22,690 nucleotides of DNA from a virus, in IMG/VR virus record IMGVR_UViG_3300031841_005340, positions 1 to 22,690 of that record; one strand, written 5' to 3'. Position numbers and translations under genes: made by a program. Shown piece after piece: positions 6,545 through 14,580 of this stretch. The notes under the pieces were generated by a model. That model saw only the letters and a program-made list of their open reading frames with translations, made no database searches and was not told the DNA's origin. Each line of letters starts with the position of its first letter. Positions within the stretch are counted from its first letter, which is position 1.

Positions 6545-7158
6545 AAGAACTACTAACAGAATGGCGAAAGTTTATCGCACTAAATGAAAAGCTAATGCTC
6601 AAACCCGGACCAAATGGCTGGGATAAGTATTGTGAACTAGTTGCAGAGGCTTATGCTAAGGCACCTAAGTTTGATCCTGCTGCTGCTAGTTCGTTCGAGG
6701 CAATGAAGCCATTTGTAGATAAGATGTTCAAGCGGATCGAAGGTGTTGTTGATGTTCAGTTTGTTCCAGAGCACCCATACGAAAATGCGGCAGAACTAAG
6801 ACAGGATGTCCAGCAAAATGGTGTCCTCAAGATTTCTACTCTTGATGCGGAACACGACATTTTCGACCCAGAAACAAATGCTAAGTTTAGAGCAATCCAC
6901 GATTATATGTCGCACATTCAGCGAGGCACTGAGTTCGATGCGAAAGGCGAGATTGCTTCTTATAATGCTCATTTACAAACAATGCCTCCTAAGTCTCACC
7001 CTGCTCTTTTCACAGAAGTGGTAGGTCAGGCTTGCTCGTTTATTGTAAATGGAGAGTTCCCAGAGCAGAAGATTGCTCTACTTCCCGGCTTTGACTACGA
7101 AAAGGTAGGGGTTGTGGAAGGCTACGACATTGTAAATAAGGAGTTAGTAAAGAAATGA
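6541..7158 (+). CDS. unrecognised His-rich protein with LxEWRKF leader
   Basis: This 205-residue protein starts with GTG at 6541, overlapping the previous stop. The first 16 residues (MKELLTEWRKFIALNE) form an amphipathic helix ending in L-N-E, and they resemble the leader of the next protein and T4 capsid-targeting peptides. The body has a dense set of possible metal ligands: HDYMSH (120-125), Glu137 in KGEIASYNAH, His144, His153 and Glu159 in FTEVVGQACSF. This looks like an enzyme core, possibly a helical metal-dependent fold, but I cannot name the family. If the leader directs it into the prohead, it would be injected with the DNA. The stop overlaps the next start as ATGA. Confidence 0.72.
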   Translation: MKELLTEWRKFIALNEKLMLKPGPNGWDKYCELVAEAYAKAPKFDPAAASSFEAMKPFVDKMFKRIEGVVDVQFVPEHPYENAAELRQDVQQNGVLKISTLDAEHDIFDPETNAKFRAIHDYMSHIQRGTEFDAKGEIASYNAHLQTMPPKSHPALFTEVVGQACSFIVNGEFPEQKIALLPGFDYEKVGVVEGYDIVNKELVKK

Positions 7159-7433
7159 AAAAGATGTTGAATGAGTGGAAGCAGTTCCTCAACGAAAATG
7201 AGGGCGAGGATAATCGTGTAAGAGAGATGACGCCTGCTGGCGATTTAGAATACTTTGAAATGATAATGGACAACGACGACTCGTACATTGTCCAGTATAA
7301 TCCATCAAACGGAGAAGCAATGGTCTATATGCACCACGATGCTGGAGGAGACCTTGCAGCCGCAGCCCTCAAGTATTTGCAAAAAGACGCTCCATACGAC
7401 CAAGAAAGATTCCCAGAACCAGAGGACGAGTAA
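7155..7433 (+). CDS. small acidic protein with LxEWKQF leader
   Basis: This is a 92-residue protein. The N-terminus MKKMLNEWKQFLNENE parallels the leader of the preceding gene (MKxxLxEWxxF) and contains L-N-E, a candidate prohead-protease site. The remainder is small, acidic and probably one alpha/beta domain (EYFEMIMDNDDSYIVQYNP, then MVYMHHDAGGD). I do not recognise it. Starts and stops overlap both neighbours (ATGA at 7155, TAATG at 7431). It is a candidate packaged internal protein or a small regulator. Confidence 0.62.
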   Translation: MKKMLNEWKQFLNENEGEDNRVREMTPAGDLEYFEMIMDNDDSYIVQYNPSNGEAMVYMHHDAGGDLAAAALKYLQKDAPYDQERFPEPEDE

Positions 7434-7876
7434 TGAAACAACTACTATCCATATTTTTAGTTATACTCTTTGCTTTCCCTGCTTGGGCGCAAGAGGGAGT
7501 TATAACTGAAATACAGAAAGGTCAACAAGCACCCTTTACTGGTGTCCTAATGGACCCAACGGCAGCAGCCAAGGTTCTCACCGACAAGAAGTATACAGTA
7601 GAGGAATGTCGCTTAGAGATAGACAGAGAACTAAAGCTGTTATCTGCACAACTGGAGCTAGACTTGCAGATTAGCGACATAAAATTGAAGTCTTCAACAA
7701 AAAAGTATGAGCAACTTTTAACCATAAAAGATGAAGAAATTGGCAGACTTCAAGAACTAGCCCTTGAATCGCCCAATGATTATTCTCACTGGTGGTTAGC
7801 TGGTGGAGTGATCGGTGGCATAATTATATCTGTGTCCGTATTTGCAATTGCGGTGGAGATAAAGAACAATGGCTAA
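7433..7876 (+). CDS. envelope protein with signal peptide and C-terminal anchor
   Basis: This is a 147-residue protein with a classic signal peptide (MKQLLSIFLVILFAFPAWA, cut after Ala19). A periplasmic region with helical heptads (about 55-110) follows, then one C-terminal membrane segment (about 119-142) ending in a short basic tail. The order export signal, coil, membrane anchor would hold it in the inner membrane facing the periplasm. A role in lysis (spanin-like) or superinfection exclusion is possible. There is no lipobox Cys. Its start overlaps the preceding stop by one base, and its end overlaps the fibre gene by 8. Confidence 0.68.
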   Translation: MKQLLSIFLVILFAFPAWAQEGVITEIQKGQQAPFTGVLMDPTAAAKVLTDKKYTVEECRLEIDRELKLLSAQLELDLQISDIKLKSSTKKYEQLLTIKDEEIGRLQELALESPNDYSHWWLAGGVIGGIIISVSVFAIAVEIKNNG

Positions 7877-8735
7877 AAGATTTAGAACCCTTGGGCAAAT
7901 TCAAAAATACATTCGTGTAAAAGAAGAGCCCTTTGATGGTACCGCTGCTAGGGGTGCAAATCAGCAAATCCAATATAATGATAATGGGATACGTGCAGGT
8001 ATACCCAATTTCACTTTTGACGGCACAGATCTACAAATAACGCAAGACACTAAACTCAAGTTTGGAACAAATGCTATCTCCGGTTCTAGTGAGGGCATTT
8101 TTCTGTCTGGCTCTAAAATCCAAATAGATGGGACACTGGAAGGGGCATCTCCTTTGAAAATCGGAGGAGAACTGCAATTTACATCTACGGGATCATCAGG
8201 GGCGTTTAACTTTGGTCCTAATAATGATGCAAAAATATTTTATGATGATAATGATACTCTTGTTGTTTCTGGATCTTCTACGGGTGGTCTTCATTTATCT
8301 GGTGCAGTTGTGCATGTGGAAAAACACCTAGCGGTAGGAGCCACGTCTGCCACTCATGGAATAACTTTGCCAGATAGAAGCGACACATCTGGTAAAGTAA
8401 AAGCAAATGCCTTTGTTTCCTATTCTTCCATACGATTCAAAAAGAATGTAGAGCCCTTAGAAAATGCAATCGATACCCTAAAAAAGCTAAATGGAGTTTC
8501 TTATGACTGGAAAGACACCGACAAAAAAGACTATGGCTTTATCGCAGAGGAAGTCGGCAAAGTTTTACCAGAAATTGTAGAATGGTCAGCGGATCCTGAG
8601 TATGCTAATAGCATGGACTATATACGCATTATCTCTTTTTTAGTCGAAGGGGTAAAAGAGCAAGATGAAAAAATAACAGATTTGCAAAATAAACTTGCAG
8701 ATATGAGTAAAAAGATAGACGAAATAAAAGTATAA
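7869..8735 (+). CDS. short fibre/spike with S74 intramolecular chaperone
   Basis: This 288-residue protein has a beta-rich, Gly/Ser/Asp-rich fibre region of fibre-repeat character (about 25-180, such as ANQQIQYNDNG and PNFTFDGTDLQIT). A C-terminal peptidase S74 domain follows (about 184-270). The S74 core shows SSIRFKKN with the expected Ser186/Lys191 dyad spacing, then DYGFIAEEVGKVLPEIV, the hallmark stretch of the family. A C-terminal coil follows (KEQDEKITDLQNKL). In known cases the chaperone trimerises the fibre and then cuts itself off before the catalytic Ser. This protein is short for a main tail fibre, so it may be a head or tail appendage. It starts 8 bases inside the previous gene. 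Confidence 0.85.
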   Translation: MAKRFRTLGQIQKYIRVKEEPFDGTAARGANQQIQYNDNGIRAGIPNFTFDGTDLQITQDTKLKFGTNAISGSSEGIFLSGSKIQIDGTLEGASPLKIGGELQFTSTGSSGAFNFGPNNDAKIFYDDNDTLVVSGSSTGGLHLSGAVVHVEKHLAVGATSATHGITLPDRSDTSGKVKANAFVSYSSIRFKKNVEPLENAIDTLKKLNGVSYDWKDTDKKDYGFIAEEVGKVLPEIVEWSADPEYANSMDYIRIISFLVEGVKEQDEKITDLQNKLADMSKKIDEIKV

Positions 8736-8744
8736 TCATTCAAT

Positions 8745-9155
8745 ATGAAAAAAGATCTAAATTATATCGCCAAGCTTGAGCAAGCAATTGCAAAGAAATA
8801 TGGCGAAGAAGCAATTCAAAATCCAAGGTCCACTTGGACTCAAGAAAAAGAACAAAAATATCTTGAAGAAATAAAACAAATATACAAACAAGAACTCCAA
8901 AGCAAGACTTCGGATGAGAAAATTGAAGCAAATGGTTTTTTTGTTTCAAAAAAACTACTTACTAACAAGGAAGATAGGACTTGCCCTACTTGCTTCGTTT
9001 ATTCTTTTGAACAGAAAGACGACGTTTACATGAATAAGTACGATTGCTGTCACCACTGTTACTTAAAATTCGTCGAGGGCAAAGAACAAAGGTGGCTAAA
9101 CATAGATAAAAGAGTAGAGTTTTTATCCAATTATTATAGTCGAGGAGAAGAATAA
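8745..9155 (+). CDS. zinc-ribbon protein of unknown role
   Basis: This is a 136-residue protein with a helical charged N-terminal half (1-60). The compact C-terminal zinc-binding module has C80-P-T-C83 and C101-C-H-H-C105, with CYLKFVEGKEQRW after it. The knuckle spacing resembles small zinc ribbons that bind nucleic acid or protein partners. I do not recognise a named family. There is no strong Shine-Dalgarno site; ATG lies 9 bases after the fibre stop. The stop overlaps the next ATG by one base (TAATG). Its place before the terminase genes suggests a packaging or late-gene role, which is weak inference. Confidence 0.7.
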   Translation: MKKDLNYIAKLEQAIAKKYGEEAIQNPRSTWTQEKEQKYLEEIKQIYKQELQSKTSDEKIEANGFFVSKKLLTNKEDRTCPTCFVYSFEQKDDVYMNKYDCCHHCYLKFVEGKEQRWLNIDKRVEFLSNYYSRGEE

Positions 9156-9754
9156 TGGCAACAGCTTTAGAAATTGTAAGAGGTATCTCTCAAGTGCTCG
9201 CTAACTCATATGATGGCGCACTAGATGAAAATGGCGATCCAATCAAGATTGGTCTGAGAAGAGAAGAGGAAGTAAAAATCACAGACAAGAGGGTCATGGA
9301 TGGCTTTGGGTGTACAATTGCTGGCAATCGCCTAAAGATTAGTTATCAGTCAGAATGCACACTCAAAGAAGTACACCAAGACAATAAATTTGAAAGTGAT
9401 ATTGCTTCTATGATTGAAAACATCAAAAAGTTTTTGACAAAAGAATATAAAAAAGTTACTGGCGAGACCCTCTCTCTTACCAAAGATGGAGAAATTGATA
9501 TCCTTGTTCAATCTATTTCTAGACAAAGAACAGATGTTTGTGCAACCCAACACTATAAAATTGGTGGCTTAGGTGATGTAGTAGGTGTAGAGGAAGTGGA
9601 TAGAAACAAGGACCCGCATATTAAGGATTTAGATTCAGCTATCAAAAACTTTATGCAGACAGCTAAAGATTCTTACACTGGTGCTAAAAAACCTAGCAAT
9701 TACTCCTCCAAGGATGAGGGTGGTCAGACTCTAAAGGATTTGTACAAAGTATGA
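9155..9754 (+). CDS. unrecognised 199-residue protein before the terminase genes
   Basis: This is a 199-residue soluble, mixed alpha/beta protein without membrane segments or Cys motifs. It starts MATALEIVRGISQVLANSYDG and ends in a Lys/Ser-rich tail (KKPSNYSSKDEGG). The central part has a strand-helix-strand look (CTIAGNRLKISYQSECTL, then an amphipathic helix with IKKFLTKEY). A GAGGAGAAG Shine-Dalgarno site lies inside the previous gene. It overlaps the next gene by 4 bases (ATGA). Co-translation with the next two genes suggests a link with packaging or head completion; no function can be read from the sequence. Confidence 0.7.
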   Translation: MATALEIVRGISQVLANSYDGALDENGDPIKIGLRREEEVKITDKRVMDGFGCTIAGNRLKISYQSECTLKEVHQDNKFESDIASMIENIKKFLTKEYKKVTGETLSLTKDGEIDILVQSISRQRTDVCATQHYKIGGLGDVVGVEEVDRNKDPHIKDLDSAIKNFMQTAKDSYTGAKKPSNYSSKDEGGQTLKDLYKV

Positions 9755-10212
9755 GCGATAAGCTGACTAGAAAAATGATCGAAGAAGACGTTAGGTCTTT
9801 TTTAGATAATTTTAAGTCCTCACTCAAAAGAGGTCAACAAACTAGCGCCACCAGCCAAGCTTCGCCATCCGGTGAAAAGGCAAAACCAAGTCCGGAGAAG
9901 AAAAAGAAGAAGAAGGGTAGTTCGCTCAAGCGCATTCCCGGTCCAGAACTTCAAAAGACACTAAATCAATTGAGAAATAAAGGCATTTCTGGTGAAAAAA
10001 TTGGAGCGTTGTTTGATAAAGCCGCTGACGAAATCTCTAAGGGGGCTGCTGCTGCCCCATCAATACGTCGTGATTTTGAACAAAAAGATAGACCACTAAT
10101 AAACATGATGAGAGATCAGGTGGTGGCTATACTAAATGGAAATTTTGCATCTCTTAAAGAGGGCAAAATTCACAATGGAACAATTGCTTTTTTCAAAGAG
10201 ATTATAAAATAA
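9751..10212 (+). CDS. possible small terminase subunit (position only)
   Basis: This 153-residue basic protein lies directly upstream of the large terminase, the place of gp16 in T4. An N-terminal helix (LTRKMIEEDVRSFLDNFKSS) leads to a low-complexity Lys/Pro/Ser linker with KKKKKKG (about 48-55), then a helical C-terminal region (about 65-150). The helix-linker-helix design is compatible with a small terminase that binds DNA through a basic part, but I see no clear helix-turn-helix and no sequence match to gp16 from memory. It could also be a head-completion or DNA-binding protein. The start overlaps the preceding stop as ATGA. Confidence 0.6.
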   Translation: MSDKLTRKMIEEDVRSFLDNFKSSLKRGQQTSATSQASPSGEKAKPSPEKKKKKKGSSLKRIPGPELQKTLNQLRNKGISGEKIGALFDKAADEISKGAAAAPSIRRDFEQKDRPLINMMRDQVVAILNGNFASLKEGKIHNGTIAFFKEIIK

Positions 10213-10227
10213 CAACAAGGTCGTGGA

Positions 10228-11811
10228 ATGGCTGGATATCAATTATCAAAAAAGCAAATAGTTCAAGAAATCATCAAGTGTGGTAAAGATCCCACACACT
10301 TCATAAATAATTATGTAAAAATATCACATCCTCTTGAAGGGCAAATACCTTTCAAGACCTTTGACTTCCAAGCAGACCTGCTGGAAGACTTCAATGATTA
10401 TCGTTTCAATATTGTGCTAAAAGCTAGACAGCTAGGCATCTCTACCATTGTCGCTGCTTACGTTGCTTGGATGATGGTCTTCCACAGGGACAAAAACATT
10501 CTTGTTATCGCCACTAAGTTTGGAACTGCAACCAACCTTGTAAAGAAGGTGAAAAGCATGATAAAAAACTTGCCTGAATGGATTCGCATCGCAGAGGTAT
10601 CAATTGATAACAGAGCATCATTTGAATTGAGTAATGGATCTCAAATCAAAGCTTCTTCAACTTCTGGAGATGCAGGTCGTTCGGAAGCTCTTTCGCTTCT
10701 TGTTGTTGATGAGGCAGCACACGTTGAGGGTTTAGATGAGCTTTGGACAGGTTTGTACCCTACACTGTCTACTGGTGGTCGTTGCATCGCACTTTCCACG
10801 CCAAACGGTGTTGGTAACTGGTTTCACCAAACTTACTCTGATGCTGAAGTCCAAAATAACGATTTTCATCCAACTATTCTTCCGTGGGATGTACATCCTG
10901 AAAGGGACAAAGCATGGTTTGAAAAAGAAACAAGAAACATGTCAAGAAGACAGATCGCACAAGAGCTTGAGTGCAACTTCAATACTTCGGGAGAATCGGT
11001 TATCCACCCAGACGACATTGTTAATATGGAAGAAAATACAATTTGTGAACCAAAATACAAAACTGGATTTGACAGAAATTTATGGATTTGGGAGCCATAT
11101 CAATCTGGCAATACTTATGTATTAGTGGCTGACGTAGCGAGAGGAGACGGTCGAGACCATTCTGCTTTCCACATTATAAACGCAGACACCATGGAGCAAG
11201 TTGCAGAATACCAAGGCAAGCCAAACTTAGAGATGTACGCCAGTTTGCTAAACCAGACTGGCAGAGAATACGGCGATTGCCTTCTTGTAGTTGAGAATAA
11301 CAACATTGGTTTTTCTGTACTAGAAAAGTTAACAAATGAGTATGAATATCCTAATCTATACTACTCGGTCAAGTCAACTCACGAATATGTGGAACAAGTT
11401 GTTGCAGAACATCAATCAAATACTGTAGCGGGTTTTACCACATCTATGAAGACGAGACCACTAATTATTGCTAAACTAGAGGAATTCGTAAGAAATCAAC
11501 TAATTACTTTGCGCTCGGTACGTCTCACTAATGAACTGAGGACTTTTATTTGGAACAATGGAAGAGCGCAAGCAATGAGAGGTTATAACGATGACCTCAC
11601 TATGAGTATTGCAATTGCTTGTTGGGTAAAAGATACTGCCCTAACAACAAACAGAAGAGCAATGGAATATAATAAAGCTTTTATTAGTTCCATGATCACA
11701 ACTAAGACATCGCTCAATACTAGCATACCGGGAATGAAAGGGTATAAAGAAGTGAAAGAGGGTGATAAAATAAAAAAGCAACAACAATTTGAATGGCTTT
11801 ACAAAGGATAA
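10228..11811 (+). CDS. 17: large terminase subunit (gp17-type TerL)
   Basis: This is a 527-residue DNA-packaging motor with both expected domains. ATPase: the Walker A region KARQLGIST (65-73), Walker B LLVVDEA with Asp161/Glu162, and the coupling motif LSTPNG (189-194). RNase H-fold nuclease: Asp302 in VADVARGDG, Glu356 in LLVVENNN, and Asp455/Asp456 in YNDDLTMS. It cuts concatemers and pumps DNA through the portal made by the next gene. The usual Walker A Lys (GKT) is Ile70-71 here, with Lys65/Arg67 upstream, a variation I know from other TerL proteins. It is shorter than T4 gp17 (610). It starts 15 bases after the previous stop with AAGGTCGTGGA upstream. The portal gene begins 5 bases downstream. 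Confidence 0.95.
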   Translation: MAGYQLSKKQIVQEIIKCGKDPTHFINNYVKISHPLEGQIPFKTFDFQADLLEDFNDYRFNIVLKARQLGISTIVAAYVAWMMVFHRDKNILVIATKFGTATNLVKKVKSMIKNLPEWIRIAEVSIDNRASFELSNGSQIKASSTSGDAGRSEALSLLVVDEAAHVEGLDELWTGLYPTLSTGGRCIALSTPNGVGNWFHQTYSDAEVQNNDFHPTILPWDVHPERDKAWFEKETRNMSRRQIAQELECNFNTSGESVIHPDDIVNMEENTICEPKYKTGFDRNLWIWEPYQSGNTYVLVADVARGDGRDHSAFHIINADTMEQVAEYQGKPNLEMYASLLNQTGREYGDCLLVVENNNIGFSVLEKLTNEYEYPNLYYSVKSTHEYVEQVVAEHQSNTVAGFTTSMKTRPLIIAKLEEFVRNQLITLRSVRLTNELRTFIWNNGRAQAMRGYNDDLTMSIAIACWVKDTALTTNRRAMEYNKAFISSMITTKTSLNTSIPGMKGYKEVKEGDKIKKQQQFEWLYKG

Positions 11812-11816
11812 AATAG

Positions 11817-13775
11817 ATGGCTGACCAAAGAAAAAACCCAAGACAAGCAAATTCACCACTATTCAAGAGGTTGACCAGACTCTTCTCTGGTCCAATTGTA
11901 AATTATCGTGCCCAAACCCCACGACAACTGCGAAGAGGTCAGCTAAATAAGTACGACTTTACATCAGCTAGTGGTATGTCATTCAAAAAAGCTTCATACG
12001 AGCCGCTTAGTGGTTATCCTATGAACTCTGTGATGGGAAATCTTAGCAGAGCAGAAAGATATGCAGATTTTGATCAAATGGAATACATGCCAGAGTTAGC
12101 CTCTGCAATGGATATTTATGCTGACGAGATGACAACATCTTCCGAATTGCAGGAGCTTTTACGGATTGATTGCCCAAATGATGAAATCAAGGCTGTGCTA
12201 GAAACACTCTATCACAATGTTCTTAATATTGATCACAACTTGTTTGGTTGGTGTCGAACTATGTGTAAGTTTGGTGACTATTTCCTCTATCTTGATATCG
12301 ATGAGAAAATGGGAATCACAAATGTAATTGGTTTGCCAACTGCTGAGATTGAAAGATTGGAGGGTGAAGACAAAACAAATCCAAACTACGTCCAATACCA
12401 GTGGAATTCTGGGGGTCTTACTTTTGAAAACTGGCAAATCGGACACTTTAGAATTTTAGGTAATGACAAGTACGCTCCATATGGAACATCTGTTTTAGAG
12501 CCAGCCCGTCGCATTTGGAGACAGCTTACTCTTCTTGAAGACGCAATGATGGCTTATCGTATTGTTCGCTCACCAGAACGTCGTGTGTTTTATATTGATG
12601 TTGGTAACATATCTCCACAAGATATTGAGCAATACATGCAAAAGGTTATGACACAAATGAAGCGTAATCAGGTTGTTGACCCGACCACTGGACGTGTTGA
12701 TCTTCGTTATAATCCAATGTCAGTTGAGGAAGACTACTTCATACCTACAAGAGGAAACGTTAGCTCTAAAATTGAAACACTAGCTGGCGGGACTTACACA
12801 GGTGATATTGATGATGTAAAATATCTTAGAGACAAACTTTTCTCTGCTATCAAAATTCCTTCTTCTTATCTTACAACTTCTGAAGAGGGCGCTGAAGATA
12901 AAACAACTTTGGCTCAAAAAGACATTCGCTTTGCTAGAACAATTCAAAGATTGCAGCGAGCAGTTATAACTGAGTTAGAAAAGATTGGAATTATTCACCT
13001 ATACACTTTGGGATTTAGACAAGAAGATCTTATTTCTTTCAAACTGTACTTAAATAACCCATCTAGAATTGCAGAGTTGCAAGAGCTAGAACATTGGAGA
13101 ACAAAGTTTGAAATCGCTTCAAATGCAACTGAAGGCTTCTTCAGTAAACGATGGGTTGCACATAATATCTTCAACTTGTCCGATGAAGAGTTCTTGAGAG
13201 TTCAAAGAGAAATGTTCCATGATAGAAAGGTCCAAGCCCTTCTTGATGCTGCTGGAGAAGCAGCCACTGCCGATGGCGCAGGAGGAGGAGCACTCGGAGC
13301 AGACATGGGTGCAGGTGGCGAAGAAGACCTTGGCGGCGGTGAAGACCTCGGTGCCGAGGACCTTGGAGGCGGTGAAGATCTCGGTGGAGAAGAAGGCGGG
13401 GCAGAAGAAGGCGGAGGAGACGATGTTCTTCTGGCAACACCAGATGACGCTGGTGCCGAACCACCAGCAAAAAGAGATGATAATGGTCGCATGATGACTA
13501 CAACCCCTAAGTCTAAAGGTAAGCACTATACCCCTCGAATTAGCAGGAACCCAGCAGGTGATAGAAAAAAGAATCACAAGAGCAAATATGCAAATGAGGT
13601 TGGGTTAGGAAACACAAGAAACATCTTTAAGGGATTTGAATTGGCAAAAGGAATTTACGAAGGTAAAGATGCTAATTATAAAGACGAAGAGAAAAAAGTA
13701 TTTGAAGTAAACAATGAAATAAAGAAACTTATAAACGAATTGGAGTCCAAAGATAATGAAGCTAAAGCACAATAA
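11817..13775 (+). CDS. 20: portal protein (gp20 type) with long acidic tail
   Basis: This is a 652-residue dodecameric head-vertex portal. The T4-type core runs from about residue 30 to 470, with recognisable stretches such as MPELASAMDIYADE, GVYWRS-like core positions replaced by HNLFGWCRTMCKFGDYF, and IKIPSSYLTTSEEG before the tunnel helix region. The C-terminal part is unusual: a Gly/Glu/Asp/Leu low-complexity segment (488-536), then a Lys/Arg-rich part and a coiled helical end (about 600-652). T4 gp20 is 524 residues, so about 130 are added at the C-terminus. AAGGA precedes the start. The final 20 bases overlap the next gene. Portals nucleate prohead assembly and form the DNA channel. Confidence 0.92.
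   Translation: MADQRKNPRQANSPLFKRLTRLFSGPIVNYRAQTPRQLRRGQLNKYDFTSASGMSFKKASYEPLSGYPMNSVMGNLSRAERYADFDQMEYMPELASAMDIYADEMTTSSELQELLRIDCPNDEIKAVLETLYHNVLNIDHNLFGWCRTMCKFGDYFLYLDIDEKMGITNVIGLPTAEIERLEGEDKTNPNYVQYQWNSGGLTFENWQIGHFRILGNDKYAPYGTSVLEPARRIWRQLTLLEDAMMAYRIVRSPERRVFYIDVGNISPQDIEQYMQKVMTQMKRNQVVDPTTGRVDLRYNPMSVEEDYFIPTRGNVSSKIETLAGGTYTGDIDDVKYLRDKLFSAIKIPSSYLTTSEEGAEDKTTLAQKDIRFARTIQRLQRAVITELEKIGIIHLYTLGFRQEDLISFKLYLNNPSRIAELQELEHWRTKFEIASNATEGFFSKRWVAHNIFNLSDEEFLRVQREMFHDRKVQALLDAAGEAATADGAGGGALGADMGAGGEEDLGGGEDLGAEDLGGGEDLGGEEGGAEEGGGDDVLLATPDDAGAEPPAKRDDNGRMMTTTPKSKGKHYTPRISRNPAGDRKKNHKSKYANEVGLGNTRNIFKGFELAKGIYEGKDANYKDEEKKVFEVNNEIKKLINELESKDNEAKAQ
13279..13424 (+). repeat. GC-rich minisatellite coding GGEDLG repeats in the portal tail
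   Basis: This stretch encodes degenerate tandem copies of the GGEDLG hexapeptide (about residues 488-536 of the portal). The DNA repeats GGCGGTGAAGAyCTCGGTG-like units at about 13334 and 13370. Base composition is clearly richer in G and C than the neighbouring AT-rich genes. Long reverse-strand open frames here are by-products of this composition. Copy number is likely to vary between relatives. Confidence 0.8.
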
Positions 13776-14580
13776 GAAAAGAAACACTGCCTTTTTGTTT
13801 GAGGTTTTAGTCAGAGAATTGACTAAATCTGTCATACAAAAAAGATCTGAGTACGGCGTAAAAGTTAGCAGAATTGTAAAAGAGCATTTTGGAAAAGGCA
13901 CACTCTTGAAAAAAGAGTTAGAAATTTATAAGTCATTGCAAGAGCAGTCCGGGCTCCAACCTTATGTCGCAGAAAAACTAATCTTTGAAGCTAAAAGCCA
14001 ACATAGCAAACTCAACAAAGAAAAACTTTTTCAAGAACAGAGTGCGCTCATTAATAAGATAAACAAAGAACTCTCTCCAGAAGTGTTCTCTCAGTTTGTA
14101 CCAAACTATAAAAGTATTGCAACAATCCACCAGATATTCAATAACACACTTTCACCAAAGAAAAAGGTTTTATTAGAAACCACGATACTTGAAACTCTAA
14201 CTGCCGTTGAACAATTGACAGAGAGTAAAGAAAAGAAAGTGGATAGTTTAGTAATCAAAAAGTTTGTTGAGAGATACAACAAGCAATACGAAACGGCAGA
14301 TTTACACGAAGAGCAAAAAAAGTTACTTCAAAAGTATATTATGTCCTTTTCTGATAATGGGCTTGATTTGAATGTTTACCTAAACGAGGAAGTCGGTAGA
14401 TTGAAAAGCGCCCTTTCTGAAAGCAATAATGTAAAAGAAATTGTAGAAGATACAGAAATGCTTGAAAAAACCCAAGCTATTCTTGCTCTTCTCGAATCAT
14501 TCAAAGAACAGGCTGTATCAGGAGATATGGTCAAAAAAGTTCTAAGAGTACAAAATCTAGTTAGAGAGATACAAGACTAA
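13756..14580 (+). CDS. unrecognised helical protein between portal and protease
   Basis: This is a 274-residue, Lys/Glu-rich, almost all-helical protein starting MKLKHNKKRNTAFLFEVL. It starts 20 bases inside the portal gene and its stop overlaps the next start (TAATG). T4 codes two prohead-core proteins, gp67 and gp68, in this gap. This protein is larger and I see no sequence likeness to either, but its helical charged nature and place make a prohead-core or portal-linked assembly role plausible. The basic start and long helices (about 40-110 and 150-270) are the visible features. Confidence 0.72.
   Translation: MKLKHNKKRNTAFLFEVLVRELTKSVIQKRSEYGVKVSRIVKEHFGKGTLLKKELEIYKSLQEQSGLQPYVAEKLIFEAKSQHSKLNKEKLFQEQSALINKINKELSPEVFSQFVPNYKSIATIHQIFNNTLSPKKKVLLETTILETLTAVEQLTESKEKKVDSLVIKKFVERYNKQYETADLHEEQKKLLQKYIMSFSDNGLDLNVYLNEEVGRLKSALSESNNVKEIVEDTEMLEKTQAILALLESFKEQAVSGDMVKKVLRVQNLVREIQD

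Noticed and set aside
13171-13494. Several overlapping long open frames on both strands in the portal tail
   Set aside because: They mirror the GC-rich GGEDLG repeat and give low-complexity Arg/Leu, Ser/Pro or Cys-rich products; they have no ribosome sites and oppose the portal gene.
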